Shown in pieces: positions 51,775 through 59,784 of a stretch of 64,000 nt of DNA (positions are counted from its first letter, which is position 1; each line of letters starts with the position of its first letter). Source of the stretch: an uncultured Clostridia bacterium (GTDB lineage: Bacteria > Bacillota > Clostridia > Saccharofermentanales > Saccharofermentanaceae); NCBI GenBank assembly GCA_905235455.1, contig CAJOLL010000001.1, forward strand, positions 1-64,000, in the 5' to 3' direction. The notes under the pieces are model-generated. The model had not been told where the DNA came from, made no database searches, and saw only the letters and a program-made list of their open reading frames with translations. A program made the translations under genes and the position numbers.

Positions 51775-53727
51775 ATGTCAAGAATCCACATCTTAGATGC
51801 CGCTACCTCCAATGCCATCGCTGCCGGTGAAGTCATTGAAAGGCCGATGTCTATCGTAAAAGAACTAATGGAAAATTCTCTCGACGCTGGTGCTACGCAG
51901 ATCACCGTGGAGATCCAGGACGGGGGCATCCGTCTTATACGTGTCCGGGATAACGGATGTGGCATGGACGAAGAAGATGCCAAGACTTCGTTTATCTGCC
52001 ACGCAACCAGTAAGATCCGGTCACTTGATGAGCTTTTTTCCCTCCATTCCATGGGCTTCCGCGGAGAAGCTCTGGCCAGTATTGCCGCTTGCTCCCGCGT
52101 GACGCTCTCCACCAAAGAACCTCTTGCCGAAAAGGGTACATGTGTAAAATACGAAGGCGGTCAGTTCGTTTCCGTCGATTCTGTCGGAATGCCTTCCGGA
52201 ACTACCGTAGAGGTCCGTGATCTTTTCTATAACCTTCCGGCACGTTTTAAATTCCTGAAGAAAGATCAGACGGAAGCGAATTACATTCAGGTGATGGTAG
52301 AACGCTTTATCCTTTGCCATAACGATGTTTCATTCAAATTCATCAAAAATGGTAAAACGGTCCTTCAAAGTCCCGGAAACTGCGACCCGTCGTCCGCGTT
52401 ATATAGTGTTTACGGCAAAGAAATCGTCAATTCGTGCCGTCCGATCGACAGCACGATCGACGGTATCACGGTAAAAGGCTTCGCCGGACTTCCGAAGATC
52501 TCCAGAGCTTCTCGTTCTGAACAGATCATCTTTGTCAATCAGCGCCTGATCCGAAGCAAATCGATTACTTCGGCGATCGATGCGGCATATACGAACATGC
52601 TGATGAAGGGAAAGTATGCTTTCGTTATTCTGGAGATCTATATTCCGTCCCAGGACCTCGATGTTAACGTACATCCGCAAAAAGCCGAGGTGCGTTTCAG
52701 CAATGAATCCTTGATCTACCGGGCCGTTTATCACGCTCTTGCCAACACACTTTCACAGGAAGCCATGAGCGTGGAGTATTCCTTCGGTACTTCTTCTTCG
52801 GAAAAAGCACCGTCCGATATGATTCCTTCAACACCTTCCGTGCCCGCACCTGTTATTTCCCATCCTTTCGTGCAGGATGTTAAAAATGCACCGCAGAAAA
52901 CTGATTATTCCAAGAATATCGGGTTCCAAAATCTTTATTTTAATGAACCGAAGAAAGAGTACAGTGTTTCTGATAACACTCCGAAAGCGCCTTCTTTCAG
53001 TACTCCTTCCGTATCCGAACCATCTATGCCGGAACTGCCCGACGCCAACGAAATTTCCGCACCTTCGGATATTCCTGAGTTAGAGCAGGTACCCATTTCA
53101 GAAGTTCAGGAGATCCTTCCTCAGACAAGGCAGGAAAGTTTGCATGAACTGGTTTCTTCCCGTGTGATCGGTACACTTTTTGATACGTATATTCTTATGG
53201 AAAGCATGGATCGAACGCTCATCATGATTGACCAGCATGCAGCTCATGAGAAAGTGCTTTACGAGAAGCTGGTGGCAATGGAGATGAAGAAAAATGTCGT
53301 ATCCCAACCGCTTCTGGCTCCGGCTGTCGTTTCCATGTCCAGATCTGACATCAATTTTATCGAAGAGCATGAACAAGAGCTTTGTGATATCGGCTTTGAG
53401 ATCTCCTCTCTCGGAGATAACGAACTGGCGATCCGGTCTGTTCCGGCTCAGATCGATCCGCAGAATGTTTCCAGTGCTTTTATCGATATGGTCGATGAAT
53501 GGATGAATGCCAGCAAGACCAGAAATGATGCACTTATTCTGTCCCTTGCAACAAGCGCCTGCAAAGCAGCTGTCAAAGGACATGACAAACTTCACGAGAT
53601 CGAAATCAAAGGGCTTTTGGAAGATCTTTCCAAGCTCAACGATCCGTACCATTGTCCGCACGGCCGTCCGATCGTGATTCGTCTTTCCGAAAAAGAGATT
53701 GAAAAAGAGTTTAAACGTATCGTGTAA
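51775..53727 (+). CDS. mutL: DNA mismatch repair protein MutL (endonuclease type)
   Basis: A 650-residue GHKL ATPase partner of MutS. N-terminal ELMENSLDAGAT (about 33-44), DNGCGM and GFRGEALASI motifs bind ATP; a Ser/Pro-rich linker spans about 340-450; the C-terminal domain holds the nicking motif DQHAAHEKVLYE (about 485-496) and CPHGRP (about 627-632). These mark the latent-endonuclease MutL used by bacteria without MutH, as expected here. SD AAAGGAG; overlaps miaA by one base. Confidence 0.97.
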   Translation: MSRIHILDAATSNAIAAGEVIERPMSIVKELMENSLDAGATQITVEIQDGGIRLIRVRDNGCGMDEEDAKTSFICHATSKIRSLDELFSLHSMGFRGEALASIAACSRVTLSTKEPLAEKGTCVKYEGGQFVSVDSVGMPSGTTVEVRDLFYNLPARFKFLKKDQTEANYIQVMVERFILCHNDVSFKFIKNGKTVLQSPGNCDPSSALYSVYGKEIVNSCRPIDSTIDGITVKGFAGLPKISRASRSEQIIFVNQRLIRSKSITSAIDAAYTNMLMKGKYAFVILEIYIPSQDLDVNVHPQKAEVRFSNESLIYRAVYHALANTLSQEAMSVEYSFGTSSSEKAPSDMIPSTPSVPAPVISHPFVQDVKNAPQKTDYSKNIGFQNLYFNEPKKEYSVSDNTPKAPSFSTPSVSEPSMPELPDANEISAPSDIPELEQVPISEVQEILPQTRQESLHELVSSRVIGTLFDTYILMESMDRTLIMIDQHAAHEKVLYEKLVAMEMKKNVVSQPLLAPAVVSMSRSDINFIEEHEQELCDIGFEISSLGDNELAIRSVPAQIDPQNVSSAFIDMVDEWMNASKTRNDALILSLATSACKAAVKGHDKLHEIEIKGLLEDLSKLNDPYHCPHGRPIVIRLSEKEIEKEFKRIV

Positions 53728-54683
53728 TGGTGATCAGAATGGATCCTTCCGGGATGGAAAAACTTAAAAAGACTGGGTATAATGCGATACCGGTAATCTG
53801 TGGTCCTACGGCAAGCGGTAAGACTTCACTCTCTATTCGCGCGGCAAAAGAACTGAAAGGGGAGATCTGTTGCTGCGACTCCATGCAGATCTACCGTCAT
53901 CTTAACGTCGGAACCGCAAAGCCGACGGAAGAAGAGAAGAGGGAAGTGCCGCATCACCTGATCGATCTCGTTGAACCTGATCAGCCTTTTAATGTCGCTG
54001 CTTATCTTGATTACGCTTATGAGAAGATCGAAGAACTGCTGTTCCATAATGTTCTGCCCGTGTTTTGCGGTGGAACAGGGCAGTATGTGCAGGCGCTTCA
54101 GAAAGGTTTCGATTTTTCCGGAGCTCCGATCGACCGTCAAAATGAAGAAGCGCTTCGCCGGGAATTCGAGCAAGAGGGAATAGAAGGCATCTACGCTCGT
54201 CTTATCGCTCTCGACCCGGATTGCAAGGAGAAGATCCATCCGAATAACACCAAGCGAGTGATCCATACCTTGGCTCTTTTAGAATCGATTTCCGGTACTA
54301 CGAAAGACATCCGCGAAGCTTCGACGCAAAACGGACCCAGGTATCCGTTCATTCTTTTTGCGATCGACTGGCCGAGAGAGATGCTTTACCAAAGGATCGA
54401 TCAGCGCGTTGATATCATGATGAAAGATGGTGTTCTTGAAGAGGCCGAATGGCTTTATAAACAGAGATTTCCGTCTGACTGCACGGCAATGCAGGCCATC
54501 GGATATAAGGAGTTTTTCCCGTATCTTAAAGGCGAATCGTCTTTGGAAAAATGCGTAGATCTTTTGAAACAGCATTCAAGAAACTATGCCAAGAGACAGC
54601 TGACCTGGTTTCGGCATATGGATGATGTGAACTGGATCTCGTCGGATGAGCTTAAGGATTATCATTTCGCTTCATATCTTTAG
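53727..54683 (+). CDS. miaA: tRNA dimethylallyltransferase
   Basis: A 318-residue enzyme that prenylates A37 of tRNAs reading UNN codons. The P-loop GPTASGKTSL (about 28-37) and DSMQIYRHLNVGTAKP (about 50-65) are diagnostic, and RQLTWFRH near the C-terminus contacts tRNA. The ATG at 53727 overlaps the mutL stop (TAATG); in-frame ATGs at 53739 and 53754 are alternatives, as the first ~17 residues are not part of the conserved fold. Confidence 0.95.
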   Translation: MVIRMDPSGMEKLKKTGYNAIPVICGPTASGKTSLSIRAAKELKGEICCCDSMQIYRHLNVGTAKPTEEEKREVPHHLIDLVEPDQPFNVAAYLDYAYEKIEELLFHNVLPVFCGGTGQYVQALQKGFDFSGAPIDRQNEEALRREFEQEGIEGIYARLIALDPDCKEKIHPNNTKRVIHTLALLESISGTTKDIREASTQNGPRYPFILFAIDWPREMLYQRIDQRVDIMMKDGVLEEAEWLYKQRFPSDCTAMQAIGYKEFFPYLKGESSLEKCVDLLKQHSRNYAKRQLTWFRHMDDVNWISSDELKDYHFASYL

Positions 54684-54788
54684 AGCTGAATATAAGAAAC
54701 GGGAATAAAATTATGCATATAACATACAGATATCTTTTTTTGAACATGTTATAGTTTGTACACGAATACTCTAAGGAGGTACAAACTT

Positions 54789-55106
54789 ATGGTACCGGAA
54801 GCAATATCAGAACAGAAAAGGAACCCGATCAAAGCACACGATTATTTCTTGAACAAATGCCGCAGAGACTACATCACAGTTGAGATCCTGACCCGGACAG
54901 GGGAAGTCATCGAAGGGATCATTGACTGCTATGACAAAGACACGATCATTATTCATAACGAAATGACACAGATCATGCTCTTTAAGCATTCAATCTGCTA
55001 CATTGCTCCGAGAAACGGAATGCGTGTCTTACTTCCGGAAATCCCGAAAACCAGAAGTGACACGCAAAGAAGAACTGCAGTATTTATCCCCGCCAATGCG
55101 GTTTAA
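54789..55106 (+). CDS. hfq: RNA chaperone Hfq
   Basis: A 105-residue Sm-like protein that forms a hexameric ring binding sRNAs and A-rich mRNA tails. Sm1 is FLNKCRRDYITVEILTRTGE (about 16-35) with GxIxxYDxxxIII after it; Sm2 is QIMLFKHSICYI (about 60-71), where the FKHS variant replaces the usual YKHA. A ~30-residue basic C-terminal tail follows. The start at 54789 has a perfect AAGGAGGT SD; in-frame codons upstream lack one. Its stop overlaps the convergent lexA stop by 3 nt. Confidence 0.92.
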   Translation: MVPEAISEQKRNPIKAHDYFLNKCRRDYITVEILTRTGEVIEGIIDCYDKDTIIIHNEMTQIMLFKHSICYIAPRNGMRVLLPEIPKTRSDTQRRTAVFIPANAV

Positions 55107-55744
55107 TTGACTTTTGTTCTGAAAACACCGTCTACGATACCGATAATCTTACAGTCATCGTCTTCGAACGGAATGTCGCTATATGCCGGATTTTCAGGAT
55201 GAAGCGCGGCATGACCTTTTTTATAGACGAGACGTTTAACCGTAGCTTCGTTTCCGATCAGTGCAACAACGATCTGATTAATATTGGCCATGTTCTTGCG
55301 GCGCACGATCACGTAATCGCCGTCACAGATATGCGCATTGATCATGCTGTCTCCACGGACTTTCAGAAGATAATACTCCGAAGTATTGAAATATTCAGAA
55401 GGGAAGGGCATATAGTGATCGATATTCTCCTCGGCAAGGATCGGAACCCCGGCCGTAACCGTACCGACAAGCGGAATCCTCTTTGCTGCGGAAGAGCCCT
55501 CATCAGTATTTGTTTCTTTGATCATGATCGCACGGCGCTTACCCGGAATATACTCAATCTTTCCTTCTTCCATGAGACGGTGAAGATGCGCATGAACCGT
55601 AGAAGTAGAGCGGATCCCGACACCCTGGCAGATCTCACGTACGGACGGCGGATAACCTTCGGTCTTTACGAAATTGACAATAAAAGCGTAGATGATCTCA
55701 AGAGTTTCTCTTAAATTGCTCTTAGTAAATTTGTAAGTGCTCAT
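55103..55744 (-). CDS. lexA: SOS repressor LexA
   Basis: A 213-residue repressor. N-terminal winged helix-turn-helix (about 30-70, PSVREICQGVGIRSTSTVHAHL), self-cleavage bond Ala98-Gly99 (TVTAGVP), and the Ser133-Lys170 dyad (GDSMINAHI, EATVKRL). RecA filaments trigger cleavage during DNA damage. A LexA box overlaps its own -35 region (55799-55812), so it should be autoregulated. SD GGAGGCAGGA precedes the ATG. Convergent with hfq and divergent from two small membrane-protein genes. Confidence 0.97.
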   Translation of the reverse strand: MSTYKFTKSNLRETLEIIYAFIVNFVKTEGYPPSVREICQGVGIRSTSTVHAHLHRLMEEGKIEYIPGKRRAIMIKETNTDEGSSAAKRIPLVGTVTAGVPILAEENIDHYMPFPSEYFNTSEYYLLKVRGDSMINAHICDGDYVIVRRKNMANINQIVVALIGNEATVKRLVYKKGHAALHPENPAYSDIPFEDDDCKIIGIVDGVFRTKVN

Positions 55745-55772
55745 ATTCCTGCCTCCGTGTATATTTATTGTT

Positions 55773-55801
55773 ATCTTAACATTACGTCAATCTCTTGTCA
55801 A
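55773..55801 (-). promoter_or_regulatory. lexA promoter
   Basis: On the minus strand, consensus TTGACA (55796-55801) and TAAGAT (55773-55778), spacing 17 nt, about 29 nt before the lexA ATG. Confidence 0.85.
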
Positions 55802-55812
55802 ACGATTGTTCG
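55799..55812. promoter_or_regulatory. LexA operator (SOS box) between lexA and divergent small gene
   Basis: Minus-strand CGAACAATCGTTTG matches the Firmicute LexA consensus CGAACRNRYGTTYC at 12 of 14 positions. It overlaps the lexA -35 by three bases and is almost equidistant from lexA (54 nt) and from the divergent start at 55871 (58 nt), so it could control both. Confidence 0.8.
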
Positions 55813-55870
55813 AATTCAATTATTATTGAAATCAGGATATTTGAGACAATCGATAAAGAAAGGTTCAACA

Positions 55871-56053
55871 ATGAAATACTTAAAAAAATTAATCATCGCC
55901 GGTAAATGGATCATAATCGTATCTATAGTGATCCTGATGATCCTCGGCGCAACCGTTTTGAAACATCACATTGATATCCAAAAAAGAAACGATCTCACAA
56001 ATAGCGAACTTGAGAAAATAAGTGTATGTGACGGAAAACTTCCGAAGGATTAA
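55871..56053 (+). CDS. Small membrane protein divergent from lexA
   Basis: A 60-residue protein: basic N-terminus (MKYLKKLIIAGK), one membrane segment (about 13-34), then a short polar tail with one Cys (SVCDGKLPKD). SD AAAGAAAGG is 7 nt upstream, which sets the start. Placement opposite lexA across a LexA box is the position of the SOS division inhibitor yneA in Bacillus, but there is no LysM domain and no sequence likeness can be claimed. An SOS-induced membrane effector is a reasonable hypothesis. Confidence 0.65.
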   Translation: MKYLKKLIIAGKWIIIVSIVILMILGATVLKHHIDIQKRNDLTNSELEKISVCDGKLPKD

Positions 56054-56061
56054 ACTAAATG

Positions 56062-56070
56062 TGCTATAAT
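56062..56070 (+). promoter_or_regulatory. Extended -10 promoter right before an ATG (leaderless start)
   Basis: TGCTATAAT is a full extended -10 element ending 7 nt before the ATG at 56078. Transcription would begin at or next to the ATG, and no SD is present in the preceding 30 nt. Confidence 0.6.
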
Positions 56071-56077
56071 CAAACAC

Positions 56078-56644
56078 ATGGAAGAAGAAAGACTCTATGA
56101 AAATACCGTTGCCAATGAAGAGGAAATCTTAGAAGAAGACCTTTTAGAAGACGAGGATATGTCGGTCGACAGTTTAGATACTGTCGGCGGTTTCTTTGCG
56201 TTCCTCGGCCGCACCACGGTACAGTTCTTTAAAAATCTTCCGGATGTGATCCGAAACAGCATAAAAACAAAGATTGCCGATTACAGACGTATGCCGAAAA
56301 GAAAGACTATTTCAAAGGTGTATGTTCTGGTAGGATATACCACAAAAGAATATGTAGATAAGAAATACAGAAGAGAGCGTGCATTACTGATCATCAGAAA
56401 GATCTTAATCGCATGTATCATTTGCCTGGTTCTGATCATGACATATCGCTGGATCAAGCCGAAAGTCGATTATTCTGAGTACAAACAGATGATCGGCGTA
56501 AACGAATTAGATGAATTAACAAAAAGTGATCCGTTTGCCACGGAAACGAGAAACAACGCGATCGCTCCGGACGTACAAAACGTCACACCGATCCCATCAA
56601 ATTCCGGTGCATCGGAATCAACTGCGTCACAATCTGCAACATAG
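56078..56644 (+). CDS. Unknown single-pass membrane protein
   Basis: A 188-residue protein: acidic N-terminus (about 1-33, EEEILEEDLLEDEDM), an amphipathic/helical basic part (about 35-100, Arg/Lys-rich), a membrane segment (about 107-125) and a Ser/Thr/Asn-rich outer tail (about 130-188). Orientation is probably N-in, C-out. It starts 24 nt after the lexA-divergent small gene but has its own extended -10 box and no SD. Ends at a terminator. Family not recognised; its pairing with the 60-residue protein and lexA suggests envelope or division control. Confidence 0.7.
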   Translation: MEEERLYENTVANEEEILEEDLLEDEDMSVDSLDTVGGFFAFLGRTTVQFFKNLPDVIRNSIKTKIADYRRMPKRKTISKVYVLVGYTTKEYVDKKYRRERALLIIRKILIACIICLVLIMTYRWIKPKVDYSEYKQMIGVNELDELTKSDPFATETRNNAIAPDVQNVTPIPSNSGASESTASQSAT

Positions 56645-56672
56645 AATGGATCAATTATTGGTCCATTTTTTT
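56645..56672 (+). terminator. Terminator after the lexA-divergent genes
   Basis: Stem TGGATC/GGTCCA (plus outer A-T pairs) with a 7-nt loop, then seven T residues, directly after the stop at 56644. Confidence 0.85.
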
Positions 56673-57115
56673 CACAAGGAGAAGGGGGTAAGAAAAACCT
56701 GAAACGAAAAAAGAAGGCTGGAAAATTAATTCTGCAATTAAACAAAATCGCAGTTTTGTTTAATTGAGAGGAGGAAATACACTAAAAAATACCTCTCAAA
56801 TCAAATCATATGATAAATCCTCATATATCAACCTCTCACAATCAAACATAAAGATTTATCCTAATCTTCGACGCCTTAGCGCAAAAGTATTACATATTAA
56901 AAGTATAATCTTCGGAGACTTTCCTTCAGGAAACAGCGAACGAAGATTATACTTTCTGTTTCTGTTTATTATTTTTGCCCAACAGCATAAAGCCTTTGCG
57001 CCCTGTTGTTATGACCATCACCATCATCGTTGGCACAATCATCGATCGATTTTTTTCATTTTTTTCAATGACCGCTCAGGAGCGTTTTATTTTCTTCTCA
57101 ACGATAAATCCGTAC
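56673..57115 (+). other. Structured, AT-rich non-coding region
   Basis: No convincing gene. It holds several strong dyads: a perfect 13-bp stem at 56735-56747/56754-56766; TTGAGAGG at 56764-56771 paired with 56792-56799; a 15-bp stem at 56900-56914/56941-56955 enclosing a small 5-bp hairpin (56920-56933); and a short GC hairpin with a T-rich tail near 57073-57096. An open frame at 56764-57237 exists but is low-complexity, His-rich and runs into leuA antisense. It may encode a structured RNA; the leuA 3' end hairpin (57108-57124) lies at its edge. Confidence 0.55.
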
Positions 57116-58768
57116 TTAACGGATCATTCTATTTAGTGCGCATACGACAGCTCTCAGGGATGATTTGGTTACGGAACTTGAAATGCCTGCTCCGAGATGC
57201 AGGTTTCCATCCTTATCCGCAATCTGTACATATGTAATAGCTGCCGAGTCAGATCCGCTCTTGATCGCATGCTCGTTATACATTCTGATTGAGATCTTAA
57301 TGTCGAGAGTTTTTTCGATACCATTACAGAATGCATCGAGTAAACCGATACCGTCTCCGTTGACCTGAATCATCTGATCACCGAATTTAAGATTTACTGT
57401 AACGTGAGCTTTTTTATCTCCAAGAGATTCTTCACGATAACCAACCATGTGATACGGCGTCATTACATTTACATAAACCTCATCGAACAGTTCGAAAAGT
57501 TCCTGTGGCATCAGATCACTATGACGGTTTTCGGATTCAGCCGTTACGATCTGCATAAAGTCTTTCTGGAAGGATTTCGGCAGATGCAATCCATAATTGC
57601 GCTCCATGATATATGCCAGTCCGTTTTTACCGGACTGACTGTTTATCCTGATGATTGGATCATAATTTCTTCCGACATCCTTCGGATCGATCGGCAGATA
57701 CGGTACATACCAATTATTTATTTTTTTGACATTTTCCATACCTTTCTGGATCGCATTCTGATGAGTGCCCGAAAATGCCGTAAATACAAGCCTTCCGGCC
57801 CATGGCTGGCGGTCTCCGATGCGCATTCCTGTGCAACCTTCATACATATCGATAACATCATCGATGTTTGATAAATCCAATTTAGGATCTACACCTTGCA
57901 TGAACATATTCATTGCAATCGTCACAATATCAGCGTTTCCGGTTCTTTCACCGTTTCCGAAGAGTGTTCCTTCTACACGGTCTGCGCCGGCCAGTAAAGC
58001 CATTTCAGAAGATGCCACGCCCGTGCCGCGATCATTATGAGTATGAACGGAAATAATGATGGAATCTCTGTATTTCGTATGTGTGGCAAAGTACTCCACC
58101 TGATCCGCAAACACGTTAGGATACGTCATTTCAACGGTTTCCGGAAGATTGATAATGACTTTATTATCAGGTGTCGGTTTCCACACATCCAGAACAGCAT
58201 CAATGATCTCAACTGCAAACTCAGGCTCTGTTTCTGAAAAGTTTTCCGGTGAATATTCCAGATGCCAGTCTGTATTGCTTTCATCCGAATCGATCTCTGC
58301 CTGGATCATCTGAGCGCCTTTTACAGCCAGCGCTTTGCACTGATCTTTATCAAAGCCGAAAACGACTTCACGCTGAAGTTTCGATGTCGAGTTGTAAAGA
58401 TGCACAATTGCTGATCTTGCACCCTTGGCGGCATCAAATGTTTTTTTGATGACGTCTTCGCGAGCCATGGTCAATACCTGGACCGTAACATCCTTGGGGA
58501 TCATGTCGTTATCGATCAAGTAGCGTGTAAACTCAAATTCGGTTTCAGATGCAGCCGGATAACCGATTTCGATTTCTTTGAAACCGAGTTTTACCAGATA
58601 ATCGAAAAACTGCACTTTCTGATTTAGATCCATCGGAACCTCTAAAGCCTGATTTCCGTCACGAAGATCCACACTGCACCAGATCGGAGCTTTTGTGATC
58701 TTGTTGTTAGGCCATGTTCTTTCAGGAAAATCAATCATTGCCGGCATTCGATACTTATCTGTATTCAT
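57116..58768 (-). CDS. leuA: 2-isopropylmalate synthase
   Basis: A 550-residue enzyme for the first committed step of leucine synthesis (acetyl-CoA plus 2-oxoisovalerate). The catalytic barrel begins near residue 30 with CSVDLRDGNQAL; HTHNDRGTGVASSEMA and LFGNGERTGN carry metal ligands. The C-terminal ~140 residues are the LeuA dimer (leucine-sensing) domain. The sequence style (WPNNKITKAPIW start) is the long, actinobacterial/clostridial LeuA type 2. The start at 58768 follows GGAGGG; an upstream extension would run through the T-box terminator. Confidence 0.95.
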   Translation of the reverse strand: MNTDKYRMPAMIDFPERTWPNNKITKAPIWCSVDLRDGNQALEVPMDLNQKVQFFDYLVKLGFKEIEIGYPAASETEFEFTRYLIDNDMIPKDVTVQVLTMAREDVIKKTFDAAKGARSAIVHLYNSTSKLQREVVFGFDKDQCKALAVKGAQMIQAEIDSDESNTDWHLEYSPENFSETEPEFAVEIIDAVLDVWKPTPDNKVIINLPETVEMTYPNVFADQVEYFATHTKYRDSIIISVHTHNDRGTGVASSEMALLAGADRVEGTLFGNGERTGNADIVTIAMNMFMQGVDPKLDLSNIDDVIDMYEGCTGMRIGDRQPWAGRLVFTAFSGTHQNAIQKGMENVKKINNWYVPYLPIDPKDVGRNYDPIIRINSQSGKNGLAYIMERNYGLHLPKSFQKDFMQIVTAESENRHSDLMPQELFELFDEVYVNVMTPYHMVGYREESLGDKKAHVTVNLKFGDQMIQVNGDGIGLLDAFCNGIEKTLDIKISIRMYNEHAIKSGSDSAAITYVQIADKDGNLHLGAGISSSVTKSSLRAVVCALNRMIR

Positions 58769-58810
58769 CTTCTTCCCTCCTCTACTTCTGCTAAACAAAG
58801 CAAAAATGTC

Positions 58811-58851
58811 AAAACAAAAAGGCTTCCGTCTCAAATAAGAGACGAAAGCCT
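58811..58851 (-). terminator. T-box-controlled attenuator terminator
   Basis: 13-bp near-perfect stem AGGCTTTCGTCTC / GAGACGGAAGCCT on the minus strand with loop TTATTT, then TTTTTGTTTT. It competes with the T-box antiterminator. Confidence 0.92.
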
Positions 58852-59085
58852 GACTTCCGCGGTACCACTCTTTTTCATCACAGCTATGTGATGCACTCAT
58901 CGGATACGGGAACAAATTCCGATATCCTGCTCTCTGATAACGGTGAGCCTCCGACTTCATCTACTAACTGTCTTTTCAATGAAGCGCACTCCAGGGCGAG
59001 TTCAAAACCTTTCTTCTACCCGGCTTCCACCGTCCCGGGCTCTCTATAAGAAGTGGAAGATCTCTACTGATCCCCTTCACAGTGA
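58811..59085 (-). promoter_or_regulatory. Leucine T-box riboswitch leader of leuA
   Basis: The minus-strand leader contains the T-box antiterminator GAGTGGTACCGCGG (58857-58870), followed by a 13-bp terminator stem (58820-58832 with 58839-58851) and a T-run. Upstream lies a stem I region with a specifier loop reading GAA-CTC-GCC; the CTC codon at 58998-59000 specifies leucine. Uncharged tRNA-Leu should stabilise the antiterminator and allow leuA transcription. The 5' limit is approximate. Confidence 0.93.
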
Positions 59086-59135
59086 TTACTTAATTAAAGT
59101 ATCATAAACAAATCACCTTGGCAAGTCTGAAAATA

Positions 59136-59783
59136 TCAGGTCAGATCGATATTCAATGCCGAACACAGATCCTCCACTCGTTTGATCTGTTCCTCCCCTC
59201 GACCATAGAAATAAAAGTATTCGTGATCATACTGAACCAAAACATACAAATCAGGTTGTTCAGGCGAGTTATCATCTAATTTGAAATAACCATGCATGAT
59301 CTGCTTCCTGGGTTCTCTATCAAAATTCTCACTTTTCTCATCAATATAGCCAAACACCTCACTATCATTTATAGCCGTATCAAATGCGGATTGCGCCTCC
59401 TTTTTGCTATCAAAATGAATATATTCAAACTCAAGAATATCATTAGATTCTTCAGAAAAATAATATCCATCTACATCGGATTCACCCTCAATGGAACGTT
59501 CCGTTGTTTCAATTCCCCATTCGGAGCACTTTGATCTGATGATACCGGAAATTGAATTATCTGCTTCAACCGAACTCTCAGATATTGATGATTCGGATGT
59601 TTCTTCAGTGGTCTTCACAGATCCGGATGATTCTGTTGTGATTGGTTTTTCTTCTGAACTGACTTCGGAAACAATGCTTTCTGAAGCTTTGCTCTCAGTA
59701 CCTGCAGAATCCTTTATTTCAGAGCAGCCAAACAGAAAAAGAACTGATAATACGAATAATATACAATATGGTAATCTTTTCAT
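59136..59783 (-). CDS. Unknown lipoprotein, second gene of the orphan lipoprotein operon
   Basis: A 215-residue secreted lipoprotein: signal peptide with lipobox LFGC (Cys20), a Ser/Glu/Thr-rich linker (about 22-85) and a compact ~120-residue C-terminal domain (about 86-215) rich in Tyr, Phe, Asp and Glu with no recognised family. It follows the solute-binding-type lipoprotein by 1 nt (its SD GAGGTG is formed by that gene's last codons), so the two are surely made together. Codon use is AT-richer than the flanking biosynthetic genes. Confidence 0.8.
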   Translation of the reverse strand: MKRLPYCILFVLSVLFLFGCSEIKDSAGTESKASESIVSEVSSEEKPITTESSGSVKTTEETSESSISESSVEADNSISGIIRSKCSEWGIETTERSIEGESDVDGYYFSEESNDILEFEYIHFDSKKEAQSAFDTAINDSEVFGYIDEKSENFDREPRKQIMHGYFKLDDNSPEQPDLYVLVQYDHEYFYFYGRGEEQIKRVEDLCSALNIDLT

Positions 59784-59784
59784 G

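Noticed and set aside
54737-54752. LexA-like GAACATGTTA element upstream of hfq
   Set aside because: Only one half-site fits the CGAAC...GTTCG consensus; not enough to call an SOS box.
56764-57237. 157-codon plus-strand ORF in the structured intergenic region
   Set aside because: Low-complexity, His/Phe-rich, begins inside a hairpin and ends inside leuA antisense; more likely non-coding.
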